In this document: positions 16,526-25,004 of the stretch, piece after piece
Position numbering within the stretch: position 1 is the stretch's first letter
Layout of the letters: each line of letters starts with the position of its first letter
Made by a program: the position numbers and the translations under genes
Notes under the pieces: model-generated
Told to the model about the DNA's origin: nothing
Database searches by the model: none
The model's input: only the letters and a program-made list of their open reading frames with translations
Assembly (NCBI RefSeq): GCF_005280735.1
Contig: NZ_CP040077.1
Coordinates: 3,348,001-3,412,000 of the forward strand
DNA length: 64,000 bases
Reading direction: 5' to 3'
Source: Trinickia violacea
GTDB taxonomy: Bacteria; Pseudomonadota; Gammaproteobacteria; Burkholderiales; Burkholderiaceae

Positions 16526-17800
16526 CTATGCCTCACTGCGCACGCGCCGAAGCTTCAGCACGGTGGCCATTTGTGCGTTGTCGCGCTCTTTTTCGAGTCC
16601 GGAAACCACGAGCGTGGCAACGGCATTGCCTATCATGTTGGTGACGGCCCGCACTTCGGAAATAAAGCGGTCCACGCCTAGAATGAGCGCTGCGCCTTCA
16701 ATAGGAATCTGTTTGAACGCCGTGAGCGTGGCGAGCAGCGTGACGAATCCTGCGCCCGATACACCGGCCGCGCCCTTCGAGCTGATCATCGAAAGAACCA
16801 TCAGCCCGATCTGGTCTCCCCAGGACAACGGCACGTTATAGGCCTGAGCGATGAACATCGCGCAGATCACCTGGGCCACGCAGGTTCCGTCGAGGTTGAA
16901 GGAATAGCCCATGGGCATCACGATGCCGACGACCTGCTTCGGGCACCCCATGCCTTCGAGCTTTCGGATCAACTGTGGGAACACCGATTCAGACGACGTC
17001 GTGGCAAGAACGAGAAGAATTTCCCCCTTCAAATAATTGAGCAATCGAAGCAGCCTGAAACCGCTCATCCTGCAGATGGTGCCCAGCACGACCACGAGGA
17101 AAAATATCGTTGCCACATAAATCGTCACGAGTAGCATGCCGAGCGAATTCAATGCAGACAATCCATATTTCCCGACTGCAAAGCCCATCGCTCCCAACGC
17201 GCCGAGCGGTGCAAGCTTCATGATGAAGCCGACAATCTTGAAGAGCACCTCCGACACCGCTTCGAAGAACGTCAAAACGGGCTGCCCCTTCTCGCCGATA
17301 TAGGACAACCCAACTGCGAACAAACAGGCAATCACGACGATCTGAATCATGTCGCCCGAAGCAAACGGACTCAGGAAACTCGAAGGGATGATGTTGAGGA
17401 AGAAGCCCGTGAGGCCGCCACCGTGGTGCACTTCCGTCTGGTATTGCGCCAGCACGTGAACATCAGCCGTGCCTGGCTGGAGATTCATGCCGACACCCGG
17501 GCCAATCAAATTCACCATCAACATGCCGATGAGCAAGGCAAGCGTGGTCACGACCTCGAAATAGATAATCGTCTTGCCCGCGATGCGCCCCAACGTTCGC
17601 ATCTCTCCAATCTGCGATGCTCCGCATACGATCGTGGTGAAGATCAGCGGCGGCGTAATCATCTTGATCAGACGGATGAATGCGTCGGACAGCGGCTTCA
17701 GGGATTGGGCAAATGTCGGGAAAAAATGTCCGACTGCGATCCCGATCAGGATGGCGATCAGGACCTGAACGTAGATATGCCTGCAAAAACGACGCAACAT
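16526..17800 (-). CDS. dctA: C4-dicarboxylate:cation symporter DctA-like
   Basis: This 424-residue DAACS-family carrier has 8-9 membrane helices. It shows the signatures MITPPLIFTTIVCG near residue 50, the serine-rich loop ATTSSESVFPQL and GYSFNLDGT, where dicarboxylate and cations bind. An AAGGAGA ribosome-binding site precedes the ATG. DctA proteins import succinate, fumarate and malate with protons. It is the first gene directly upstream of the dehydrogenase/fumarase set (115 bp before the iron-sulfur subunit), which points to uptake of a dicarboxylate or close analogue for that pathway. It is one of two DAACS carriers in the island. Confidence 0.92.
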   Translation of the reverse strand: MLRRFCRHIYVQVLIAILIGIAVGHFFPTFAQSLKPLSDAFIRLIKMITPPLIFTTIVCGASQIGEMRTLGRIAGKTIIYFEVVTTLALLIGMLMVNLIGPGVGMNLQPGTADVHVLAQYQTEVHHGGGLTGFFLNIIPSSFLSPFASGDMIQIVVIACLFAVGLSYIGEKGQPVLTFFEAVSEVLFKIVGFIMKLAPLGALGAMGFAVGKYGLSALNSLGMLLVTIYVATIFFLVVVLGTICRMSGFRLLRLLNYLKGEILLVLATTSSESVFPQLIRKLEGMGCPKQVVGIVMPMGYSFNLDGTCVAQVICAMFIAQAYNVPLSWGDQIGLMVLSMISSKGAAGVSGAGFVTLLATLTAFKQIPIEGAALILGVDRFISEVRAVTNMIGNAVATLVVSGLEKERDNAQMATVLKLRRVRSEA

Positions 17801-17966
17801 GGTGTCTCCTTGATCTCACCGCACGCCGCGTACACGCGACTTTGGCGAGAAAGATGCCGGGCCGCGCAGACCCAGCACTCTGACCAGTTGTGGCAACAAC
17901 CTGGCGATCGCCTCTACCGGGCGAATGGTTCCAGGCCGTCTCATGCATTCAATTTTGACTGCCGCT

Positions 17967-18248
17967 TTACCAGCGCTTCGTCTTGATGTTGTGGACGTGA
18001 GCGTGCTCGCCCGCCTTGATGGGTGCTACAACCTTGCCGATATCGACGCCATATTTGTAGACGGTGTCGCCCACGGCCATGTCCTTGAGCGCCACCTTGT
18101 GACCGATCGGAATGTCCTGTTGAGCGACGATGGCGACTACCTCGTCGTCGTCCATGATCCAGGCACTCAATGCCAGGCCCGCCTTGATGCCCTCCACCAC
18201 GGCAACGCCAACCGTGTCTTCGCGCTCATGCGATACCGCGTGAATCAT
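17967..18248 (-). CDS. UxaA/SuyA-type small subunit (SAF domain), first copy
   Basis: This 93-residue protein is a single SAF domain. An N-terminal strand (DTVGVAVVEGIKAG) leads to the conserved core DIPIGHKVALKDMAVGDTVYKYG and the end AGEHAHVHNIKTKRW. This is the form of SuyA, the alpha subunit of (2R)-sulfolactate sulfo-lyase, and of the N-domain of altronate dehydratase. An AAGGAG ribosome-binding site precedes ATG 18248. It follows the TauE-type exporter by 57 bp but has no adjacent large subunit; the only SuyB is at 23735. A longer paralogue with an almost identical C-terminal half is at 25005. The two alpha subunits may give alternative lyases, or one may be redundant. Confidence 0.85.
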   Translation of the reverse strand: MIHAVSHEREDTVGVAVVEGIKAGLALSAWIMDDDEVVAIVAQQDIPIGHKVALKDMAVGDTVYKYGVDIGKVVAPIKAGEHAHVHNIKTKRW

Positions 18249-18305
18249 CGTCTACTCCTTGTTTAAGTTGAACCGGGTGTGAATCGGCATCAGCGAGGAA
18301 GTGGC

Positions 18306-19097
18306 CTAGCCGAACAAAGCAGGTACGGAACGAATGATCAAATTGACAGCCGCGACGATCAGAACGATCCAGAGCAGCGTCAGGACGCGCGACGCCGAAA
18401 TGGCGCTGCGCAGCCTCGCGCCCGCGAGCAATCCGACTGCGCCACAAGGCAACAGAAAACTGGCGAGCGGCAGGACAGCAGGGTTTTTATAGAGTCCGGA
18501 GACCGCGAAGAGCGCGAGCCGCGCGACAGCCGTAGCGGTAATCAGTGTGCTGATGGTTGCACGTCGCTGGTCGGGGTCGCGCAGACGACCGGTCAAATAA
18601 ATCGTATAGACGGGACCACCGGTACCAAATACTGCGGTCAGGCACCCACCCAAAAAGCCCAGGGGAAGTGCCCAGCGCCCGCCTATCTCGCGAAATTCGC
18701 TGCGCGACGTGACCCTCCAGAGCGAGTAGCCCAGCAGGCACACGCCGAGTACAAGTTCGAGCGGCTTCTCCGGCACCGAAACCAGCACGCTCACACCGAG
18801 CAAAAGCCCGATGCACAGCCACGGTCCAAGCCGTTTCAGTTCCTGTGTCTGAACAGACTGAAGGTTGCGCATGCCTACGAGCATCCCGGCGACGAGGTCC
18901 AGCACCAGCATGACGGGGGTTGCCGTGCGCAGAGGCACCAGTTGCGTGAGCAACGGTATGGCAACGATGGACGAACCAAAACCCGTCAGCCCGTACACCA
19001 GATACGCGATCGCCACGACACCTCCCGCCACTGCGATCGAACTGACACCGATTCCGATGGCGCAGGCAGCGATGTGCGCATTCAACCAGGCTGTCAT
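18306..19097 (-). CDS. TauE/SafE family anion (sulfite) exporter
   Basis: This 263-residue integral membrane protein has about eight helices. The duplicated family motif shows as YGLTGFGSSIVAIPLLTQ in the N-terminal half and GFLGGCLTAVFGTGGP in the C-terminal half. TauE/SafE proteins are commonly encoded with sulfonate catabolism genes, where they are thought to expel sulfite, although family members also move other anions. It is the first gene of the minus-strand run and shares a 231-bp divergent promoter region with the LysR gene. Its presence next to SuyA/SuyB homologues is a main reason to think a sulfonate is degraded. The start at ATG 19097 matches the first membrane segment. Confidence 0.87.
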   Translation of the reverse strand: MTAWLNAHIAACAIGIGVSSIAVAGGVVAIAYLVYGLTGFGSSIVAIPLLTQLVPLRTATPVMLVLDLVAGMLVGMRNLQSVQTQELKRLGPWLCIGLLLGVSVLVSVPEKPLELVLGVCLLGYSLWRVTSRSEFREIGGRWALPLGFLGGCLTAVFGTGGPVYTIYLTGRLRDPDQRRATISTLITATAVARLALFAVSGLYKNPAVLPLASFLLPCGAVGLLAGARLRSAISASRVLTLLWIVLIVAAVNLIIRSVPALFG

Positions 19098-19235
19098 TGA
19101 TGAAGGGTCTCGGTGCGACTTGTGGCGTTGTGGGGAAATGCGGGGGATGCGGTAACAGCACAGGCCCTGAAATTTCGGCCGCGTTGCTGCGTCCATTGTC
19201 GCTTGCAGCTTGCTAAAGATAAACGCAGTAATGGT

Positions 19236-19253
19236 TTTCCTGAGACCAGGAAA
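19236..19253. promoter_or_regulatory. LysR operator candidate in the tauE/lysR divergent promoter
   Basis: TTTCCTGAGACCAGGAAA is a perfect 7-4-7 inverted repeat, 138 bp from the tauE start and 75 bp before the lysR start. Length and position fit a LysR recognition site serving both divergent genes. Confidence 0.6.
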
Positions 19254-19328
19254 TACTTTAGGTTGCGTAAAATTTCGCGTATCGAATCGAGCATGACTTC
19301 TGCGCGGAACGCGAGAAAAACGCGAGCA

Positions 19329-20207
19329 ATGCCATCCATTCGCACCCTCAAAATATTCCTCTCCGTCGCGCGATGTGGCACCTTTGCCGCCGCCGGCAAT
19401 AAGGTGGGGCTCACCGCAGCCGCCATCGGCCTTCAAATACGCGCGCTCGAAAGCGATCTCAATGTTCAGCTTTTTGACCGCAACGCACGCGCCGCCGTGC
19501 TGAATCCGGTTGGCCGCGCCCTCATTCCCGAGATCGAAGAAATCGTTCGCCGCTACGAACTCCTGGAGGTCTCCGCGGGCGGCGACGAAATGTCGGGTAC
19601 GGTCGTAATCGGCGCACTCGTCTCCGCGCTGATGGGTGCGTTCGCGGATGCCTTATGGTCGATACGCGGGCAGCATCCGCGCCTCGATGTGCATCTGCTA
19701 GCAGGCATGTCCAGCGATTTCGCTCACCAGGTCGAAGTCGGCGAACTCGATGCAGCGGTCGTCACGCAGTCACCGCATCCCCTCGCGTCCACGCTCCTTT
19801 GGACGCCGCTGTATTCGGAACCGATGATCCTCATCATGCCAACCGCGCCGCACTTCGATCTGCCGCCGGATCAGGATGAAATCCTCCACAATGCGCCGTT
19901 CATGCGCTTCGACCGCAGCACGTGGACCGGGCACCTTGTGCAGAACGTGCTCGATCAATGCAAAATCGAGGTCGACGAGGCCATGGAACTGAACTCGGTC
20001 GAAGCGATCGTCGCGCTGGTACGTCAGGGCTTCGGCATTTCGATAGTTCCGAAACTCGCGAACGTTGATTTCGACAACGATCGCGCCATCCGCGTCATGG
20101 CGCTCGACGGCGTCGACGTGCGCCGCCACGTTGGCCTGCTCGAACGCGCCAGGCACAGCCGTACAGCATTCACCGACGCGATCAAGCGTTATTTCACCGA
20201 GACCTGA
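19329..20207 (+). CDS. LysR-family transcriptional regulator of the catabolic island
   Basis: This protein is about 292 residues from ATG 19329, with an alternative start at 19293. The winged helix-turn-helix is at the N-terminus (LKIFLSVARCGTFAAAGNKVGLTAAAIGLQIRALE split by a turn), followed by the linker helix and a substrate-binding domain of the periplasmic-binding fold. It is divergent from tauE and convergent with the ComC-like gene (25-bp gap), so it probably senses the imported acid and switches the tauE-to-Bug operon. A palindrome suited to LysR binding lies in the shared promoter. The first start is preferred because LysR proteins start within about ten residues of the HTH. Confidence 0.88.
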   Translation: MPSIRTLKIFLSVARCGTFAAAGNKVGLTAAAIGLQIRALESDLNVQLFDRNARAAVLNPVGRALIPEIEEIVRRYELLEVSAGGDEMSGTVVIGALVSALMGAFADALWSIRGQHPRLDVHLLAGMSSDFAHQVEVGELDAAVVTQSPHPLASTLLWTPLYSEPMILIMPTAPHFDLPPDQDEILHNAPFMRFDRSTWTGHLVQNVLDQCKIEVDEAMELNSVEAIVALVRQGFGISIVPKLANVDFDNDRAIRVMALDGVDVRRHVGLLERARHSRTAFTDAIKRYFTET

Positions 20208-20232
20208 GACGTGCGGCGATCGCCGCACGCGC

Positions 20233-21234
20233 TCACGCCGCCAACGCTCGCAATTGATTGAGCAGGCTGTCGGGAACGTCGATGCCGTCACGCGCGGCGG
20301 TATCTGCGAGTTCGCCCCGCCGTTGCCCCGGCAGCCGCACATCGGCGTCTTGCAGCATCACTTCGATCAACGCCTCGACGCGTGACAGATACGTCGCGTT
20401 ACCCGCCAACGCACCCGGATCGATTGCCCAAAACAGGTGGCCTACGCGCGACTTCTCGCCCGCTTCGGTCAGGAACGAACCTGCCTCGTAGCCAAAGTTC
20501 GCCCCTGCCAGCGCTGCCGCGAGCAATTCGACCATCAGCGCGAGCATTGCCCCTTTCGTGCCGCCGAATGGCAGCATCATGCCTTCCAGCGCGGCCTTCG
20601 CATCGGTCGTCGGCCGGCCGTCGCGCGAAGTCGCCCATCCTTCGGGAATCGGTTTGCCTTCGCGGGCGGCGACCATGATCTTGCCGCGCGCGACATTGGA
20701 CAACGAGAGGTCGATCATCAATGGCTTGCCGTCGCGGCGCGGGAACACGGCCGCCAGGGGATTGGTGCCGAAAACGGGGTGCCGTCCGCCCCACGCCGGC
20801 ATTGCAGCGGGCGTGTTGCTGAACGCAAGCCCCACCATGCCGGCCGCGCCGACCGGCTCCAGATGCCAGGCACCCGCGCCGAGATGGTGGCTGCGCTTCA
20901 CGCTCACGACTGCGCTGCCGTGAGCCCGTGCGCGGTCCACGAGCGTTTCGATGGCGAGTTCGCAAGCGGGAAACGCCATGCCGTCCGCGGCGTCGATCAA
21001 CACGGCTGCGTTGCGCGACTCGACGATCGCCGGCTTTGCCTTCGCATCGACACGGCCGTTTCGCAACTGCGCGACATACATCGGCAAACGAGCGACACCA
21101 TGCGAGGACAGCCCGCGTTCGTCGGCATAGACGAGCGCGCGTGCGGTGGCCTCGGCCGTGCGCGGCGTGGCGCCCGCGGCGAGCATCGTGCGCGTGGCAA
21201 GGTCGTGAAGATCGCTGGACGAGATCCGCGTCAT
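20233..21234 (-). CDS. comC: Ldh2/malate dehydrogenase-family NAD(P)-dependent oxidoreductase, ComC-like ((R)-sulfolactate dehydrogenase candidate)
   Basis: This 333-residue protein belongs to the malate/L-sulfolactate/ureidoglycolate dehydrogenase family, which does not use a Rossmann fold. Family signatures are SSHGVARLPMYV, the catalytic-region histidine block SHHLGAGAW, FGTNPLA, and ARGKIMVAAREGKPIPEGWA with DAKAAL. In sulfolactate users ComC reduces sulfopyruvate to (R)-sulfolactate. The start ATG 21234 lies one base after the SlcC-like stop with AAGGAA upstream. Pairing with an SlcC-like enzyme and SuyAB is the racemising arrangement known for sulfolactate, hence the symbol. A related 2-hydroxy acid substrate is possible. 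Confidence 0.8.
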   Translation of the reverse strand: MTRISSSDLHDLATRTMLAAGATPRTAEATARALVYADERGLSSHGVARLPMYVAQLRNGRVDAKAKPAIVESRNAAVLIDAADGMAFPACELAIETLVDRARAHGSAVVSVKRSHHLGAGAWHLEPVGAAGMVGLAFSNTPAAMPAWGGRHPVFGTNPLAAVFPRRDGKPLMIDLSLSNVARGKIMVAAREGKPIPEGWATSRDGRPTTDAKAALEGMMLPFGGTKGAMLALMVELLAAALAGANFGYEAGSFLTEAGEKSRVGHLFWAIDPGALAGNATYLSRVEALIEVMLQDADVRLPGQRRGELADTAARDGIDVPDSLLNQLRALAA

Positions 21235-21235
21235 A

Positions 21236-22210
21236 TCAGAGTTCCTTCGTTGTCGTTGAGTCATGCTCGCCCGCGAGCAACGCATCCATCACGCGCGAGG
21301 CGACCAGCGAGCTCACGCGTGCGTTCGATTGCATCGTCAAGCCCGCAATGTGGGGCGTGAGAATCAGGTTCGGCACGCCCGCAAGCGGCGAACCGGCCTT
21401 GAGCGGCTCGTCGGCGAACACATCGAGCGCGGCGCCGCCAAGGCGGCCCTGTCTCAGCGCGTCGGCCAAGGCGTTCTCATCGATCACGCCCCCTCTCGAG
21501 GTATTGATCAGGACTGCATGGGGTTTGAGCATCTTCAGTTGCGCCGGGCCGAGCAGATTATGCGTGGTCTCGACGAGCGGCACGTGAACGGTCACGACGT
21601 CGGCGGCACGCAGCGCGTCGTCGAACGACATGCCTCGCGTGCCCGTCTCCTGCCAGCAGGCCGCATCCGCGGGAAGTTGCGGATCATAACCCACAACCCC
21701 CATGCCGATACCCCGCGCAAGCTGCGCGACGAGACGCCCGATGCCGCCAAAGCCGATCACGGCCATCGTGCCGCCCGCCGCTTCGCGCCCGTTCGAGAGC
21801 GCGCTGCGCGGCCACTGCCCCTGCGCGACGGCAGTGCTCGACAGATAAGCGCCCCGCAGCAGCAGCAGCGACGTGGCGATCACATACTCGGCCACGGCGG
21901 CCGCGTTGGCGCCCGTTGCCGGAAACACCTGCACACCGCGCTCCCTGCATGCGCCGAGCGCGATATTGTCCAGCCCGACACCGAGCCGCCCCACCACCGA
22001 CAAGCGCGGCGCATCGTCGAGCAGTGCGGCAGTGACCTGGGTCCGGTTGCGCACGATCAGGGCGTCGGCTTCCACCAGAAGACCGCGCAGACGGTCGGGT
22101 TCATCGACGAGCGAGGCATCTGCAAGGACGTCGAAATGACGCCGCAACGAATCCACTGCAGGCGCATCCATGAACTCGCTGATGACGACTCTCTTGCGCT
22201 CGGTTTTCAA
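21236..22210 (-). CDS. slcC: D-2-hydroxyacid dehydrogenase-family protein, SlcC-like ((S)-sulfolactate dehydrogenase candidate)
   Basis: This 324-residue protein starts at TTG 22210: AGGAG stands seven bases upstream, and conserved sequence begins with RVVISEFMDAPAVDSLRRHF. The NAD-binding Rossmann motif reads AVIGFGGIGRLVA, and the catalytic Arg, Glu and His appear in LINTSRGGVIDE, DVFADEPL and LTPHIAGLT. The TTG start shares TTGA with the stop of the DctA-like gene. SlcC oxidises (S)-sulfolactate to sulfopyruvate, and with ComC it converts the S to the R isomer needed by SuyAB. The N-terminal wording is close to SlcC; phosphoglycerate dehydrogenase-like alternatives cannot be excluded. Confidence 0.82.
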   Translation of the reverse strand: MKTERKRVVISEFMDAPAVDSLRRHFDVLADASLVDEPDRLRGLLVEADALIVRNRTQVTAALLDDAPRLSVVGRLGVGLDNIALGACRERGVQVFPATGANAAAVAEYVIATSLLLLRGAYLSSTAVAQGQWPRSALSNGREAAGGTMAVIGFGGIGRLVAQLARGIGMGVVGYDPQLPADAACWQETGTRGMSFDDALRAADVVTVHVPLVETTHNLLGPAQLKMLKPHAVLINTSRGGVIDENALADALRQGRLGGAALDVFADEPLKAGSPLAGVPNLILTPHIAGLTMQSNARVSSLVASRVMDALLAGEHDSTTTKEL

Positions 22211-23547
22211 TTTGGGCGCTCCTGTGCGTAAGCGGGCGCCTTTCTTTCGTTGACGCTCTCGACCGGTTCGGACTGCGCGTCGCTTGCGCCAGGAACGGCG
22301 CGCGGCGAGGCCAGCACCTTGCGCGCCGCTTCGGCGTCGAACGCGCCTTCCCAGCGCGCGATCACGATCGTCGCCACCGCATTGCCGATCATGTTGACGA
22401 TCGCGCGAATCTCGTTGAGCACGCGGTCGATGCCGATAATCAGCGTGATACCCGCAACAGGAATGATGTTGTGCGTGGAGAGCGTGGCCGTGAGCGCCAC
22501 CAGCGCCGCGCCCGCTACGCCCGCGCCGCCTTTCGAGGTCAACAGCAAAATCGCGAGCAGGCCGAGTTGCTGCAGCAGCGAAAGATGCGTATTGGTGGCC
22601 TGCGCGATGAAGAGCGACGTCATCGTGAGATAGATGGCCGCGCCGTCGAGATTGAATGAATAGCCGGTTGGCAGCACAAGACCGACGACAGGCTTCGGGC
22701 AGCCCAGGCGCTCGAGCTTTTCCATCAGGCGCGGCAGCACGGATTCCGTGGTCGAGGTGCCGAGCACGATGAGCAGCTCCTCGCGCAGATAATTGAGCAG
22801 CGGCCACAAGCCGACGCCCGCCCAGCGGCTGATCGTGCCGAGCACCAATACGATGAACAGAATGCTGGTGAGATAGAAGCACACAATCAGCAAGCCTAAC
22901 TGCTGTAGCGTGCCGATGCCGTACTTGCCCACCGTGAACGCCATGGCGCCGAACGCACCGAGCGGCGCAAGCCGCATGATCATCTCGACGATACGCATGA
23001 GCGCTTCGCCGCTCTGCTCGATCACGCGCGAGAGGAAGCGGCTGCGGCGCGACATGATCGACAACGCCACGCCGAACAGCACCGAGAACAGCAGGACCTG
23101 CAACAGGTTACCGCGCGCAAATGCGCCGACCACCGAATTCGGCACGATCTCGTCGAGAAAACTTTGCGAGGCCGCCGCGTGCGCTTCGTTCACGTAGTGG
23201 CTAACGGCCTGCGTATCGAGCGTAGCCGGGTCGATATTAAGCCCTTCACCGGGATGCAGCACGTTCGCGACCACAAGCCCGATCACGAGCGCGAGCGTCG
23301 TCACGGCTTCGAAATACACGATCGTCTTCACGCCCACTCGCCCGACATGCTTGAGATTTTCCATCCGTGCGATACCCAGCGACACGGTGCAGAAAATCAC
23401 CAGCGTGATGAGCATTTTGATCAGGCGAATGAACGTATCGCCCAGGGGTTTCATTTCGACGCCGAAATGCGGCCAGAAATAGCCGACGAGAATACCGGCC
23501 GCCAGTCCGATCAGGACCTGGGCATAGAGATGTCTGAGCACGCGCAA
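22207..23547 (-). CDS. DctA-like dicarboxylate:cation symporter, second copy
   Basis: This 446-residue DAACS-family carrier starts at TTG 23547 with a GGAGGAGA ribosome-binding site and begins LRVLRHLYAQVLIGLAAGI. It shares the loop LGTSTTESVLPRLMEKLERLGCPKPVVG and GYSFNLDGAAIY with DctA. The extended hydrophilic C-terminus of about 45 residues is longer than in the copy at 16526. Located between suyB and slcC, it probably imports the sulfonate; sulfolactate-type substrates resemble C4-dicarboxylates in charge. Its stop overlaps the slcC start by four bases. Confidence 0.88.
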   Translation of the reverse strand: MRVLRHLYAQVLIGLAAGILVGYFWPHFGVEMKPLGDTFIRLIKMLITLVIFCTVSLGIARMENLKHVGRVGVKTIVYFEAVTTLALVIGLVVANVLHPGEGLNIDPATLDTQAVSHYVNEAHAAASQSFLDEIVPNSVVGAFARGNLLQVLLFSVLFGVALSIMSRRSRFLSRVIEQSGEALMRIVEMIMRLAPLGAFGAMAFTVGKYGIGTLQQLGLLIVCFYLTSILFIVLVLGTISRWAGVGLWPLLNYLREELLIVLGTSTTESVLPRLMEKLERLGCPKPVVGLVLPTGYSFNLDGAAIYLTMTSLFIAQATNTHLSLLQQLGLLAILLLTSKGGAGVAGAALVALTATLSTHNIIPVAGITLIIGIDRVLNEIRAIVNMIGNAVATIVIARWEGAFDAEAARKVLASPRAVPGASDAQSEPVESVNERKAPAYAQERPN

Positions 23548-23684
23548 GGTGGTATCTCCTCCACTCGCTGCTGCTTGGTGAGACAGCTTCGCGCACCGCG
23601 GGCGGACTTCCGTGGTCCAGATTCGACGGCCATATCCGCATGGCCTTTTGCGCAGCGGTGCGCGCAACTGTAATGGAACTGCGT

Positions 23685-23716
23685 TCGCAAAGCCCGCCGT
23701 ACGAGCGGGCTTGCGA
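23685..23716 (-). terminator. Hairpin after suyB
   Basis: A stem of AGCCCGC with GCGGGCT, extended by TCGCA/TGCGA, lies 19 bp beyond the suyB stop. On the minus strand only three T residues follow the core stem. It may be a partial terminator that sets suyAB expression above the downstream carrier and dehydrogenases. Confidence 0.5.
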
Positions 23717-23734
23717 GGTATGGTCTCCCGCGTT

Positions 23735-24910
23735 TCAGGCGCTTTCAAACAGACGCGTGAGCACGAACTCGCGATGGCCCAGCGTTTCGGCCGCGGTCCA
23801 GCGACCGTTCGCCGTCGCGAGCATCGATTCGAGCAGCTTGTCGCCCGCCTGATCGAGGTTTTGCTCGCGCTGCAGCAGGCCCGACACATCGACGTCGACG
23901 TGCTCGCTCATCGTGCGCACGGTGCGCGGATTCGCGCAGATCTTGATGACCGGCACGATCGGATTGCCGATTACGTTGCCCTGCCCCGTCGGGAAGAAGT
24001 GCACGGCGAAGCCCGAGGCCGCGCACAGCGTCACCATCTCCGCCGCCGCGGAAGACGAATCCATGAACCACAAGCCCGAATGCGTCGGCTCCTCGGCCTT
24101 GTCGAGCACGCCGTCCACGCGGCACTTCTTGCCGATCTTCTGGATGTTGCCGAGCGCCTTTTCCTCGATCGTGGTCAGGCCGCCCGCAATATTGCCCTTG
24201 GTCGGCTGCGATTCGGAGAGGTCGTCGGTCTTCCAGCGGTTGATCATGTCCTGATAGCGGTCGAACATGAACTGGAAGCGCTCGCGCACCTGGTCGTTCG
24301 CGCAGCGCGCCGCGACGATCTGTTCGCCGCCCGTCAACTCCGAGGTCTCGCCGAACACGAGCGTCGTGCCAAGCCCGTAGAGCTTGTCGAACGCGTTGCC
24401 AACCGTCGGGTTCGCGCCGCAGCCCGAGGTCGTATCCGACTCGCCGCATTTCGTCGACACCCACAGATCGGCAATCGGGCACTCCTCGCGTTCGAGCGTC
24501 GTCGCCCACTGCACCATTTCCTTTGCGGCCTTGGAGGCGCGCATGATCGTGTCGTGGTCGCCGTGCAGTTCGATGCCGAAGCCCATCACCGGCTTGCCCG
24601 ACTTCGCAATGCCGTCCACCACGCGCTTGGTCCAGCCTTCCTCGATACCGATGACGATCACGCCGGCCACATTCGGATTGCAGCCCGCGCCGATCAGCGT
24701 GCGGAAATGCAAATCGAGGTCGGCGCCGAACTGGAGCCGGCCGTACGGATGCGGCAGCGCCATCGTGCCTTTGATGTTGTGCTCGACCGCTTGCGCAGCG
24801 GCATTCGAAAGGTCGTCAACGGGCAGGATGATGACGTGGTTGCGCACGCCGACGCGACCGTTCGAGCGGCGATAGCCGCGGAAAATGGTGTTCTGGTCAA
24901 TCACGCTCAT
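23735..24910 (-). CDS. suyB: (2R)-sulfolactate sulfo-lyase large subunit SuyB-like (UxaA family)
   Basis: This 391-residue protein has the UxaA/altronate dehydratase C-terminal fold. It begins MSVIDQNTIFRGYRRSNGRV and contains NIKGTMALPHPYGRLQFG, TKCGESDTTSGCGANPTVGN, SQPTKGNIAGGLTTIEEKA and the end block TANGRWTAAETLGHREF. Length and these blocks fit SuyB (about 42 kDa), which with SuyA eliminates sulfite from (R)-sulfolactate to leave pyruvate. The cysteine in KCGES is a likely metal or cluster ligand in this family. It follows the longer suyA copy by 94 bp. Other UxaA-family lyases acting on sugar acids are the alternative, but neighbours argue for a sulfonate. Confidence 0.85.
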   Translation of the reverse strand: MSVIDQNTIFRGYRRSNGRVGVRNHVIILPVDDLSNAAAQAVEHNIKGTMALPHPYGRLQFGADLDLHFRTLIGAGCNPNVAGVIVIGIEEGWTKRVVDGIAKSGKPVMGFGIELHGDHDTIMRASKAAKEMVQWATTLEREECPIADLWVSTKCGESDTTSGCGANPTVGNAFDKLYGLGTTLVFGETSELTGGEQIVAARCANDQVRERFQFMFDRYQDMINRWKTDDLSESQPTKGNIAGGLTTIEEKALGNIQKIGKKCRVDGVLDKAEEPTHSGLWFMDSSSAAAEMVTLCAASGFAVHFFPTGQGNVIGNPIVPVIKICANPRTVRTMSEHVDVDVSGLLQREQNLDQAGDKLLESMLATANGRWTAAETLGHREFVLTRLFESA

Positions 24911-25004
24911 GGTGTCTTTCTCTGTATGGGAGGGGTTCAACTGGCTGGCTCAATTGCCATGGGACCGGCGGCGCAATGCGGCGCACGGCCGGACTGCCCA
25001 GGCC

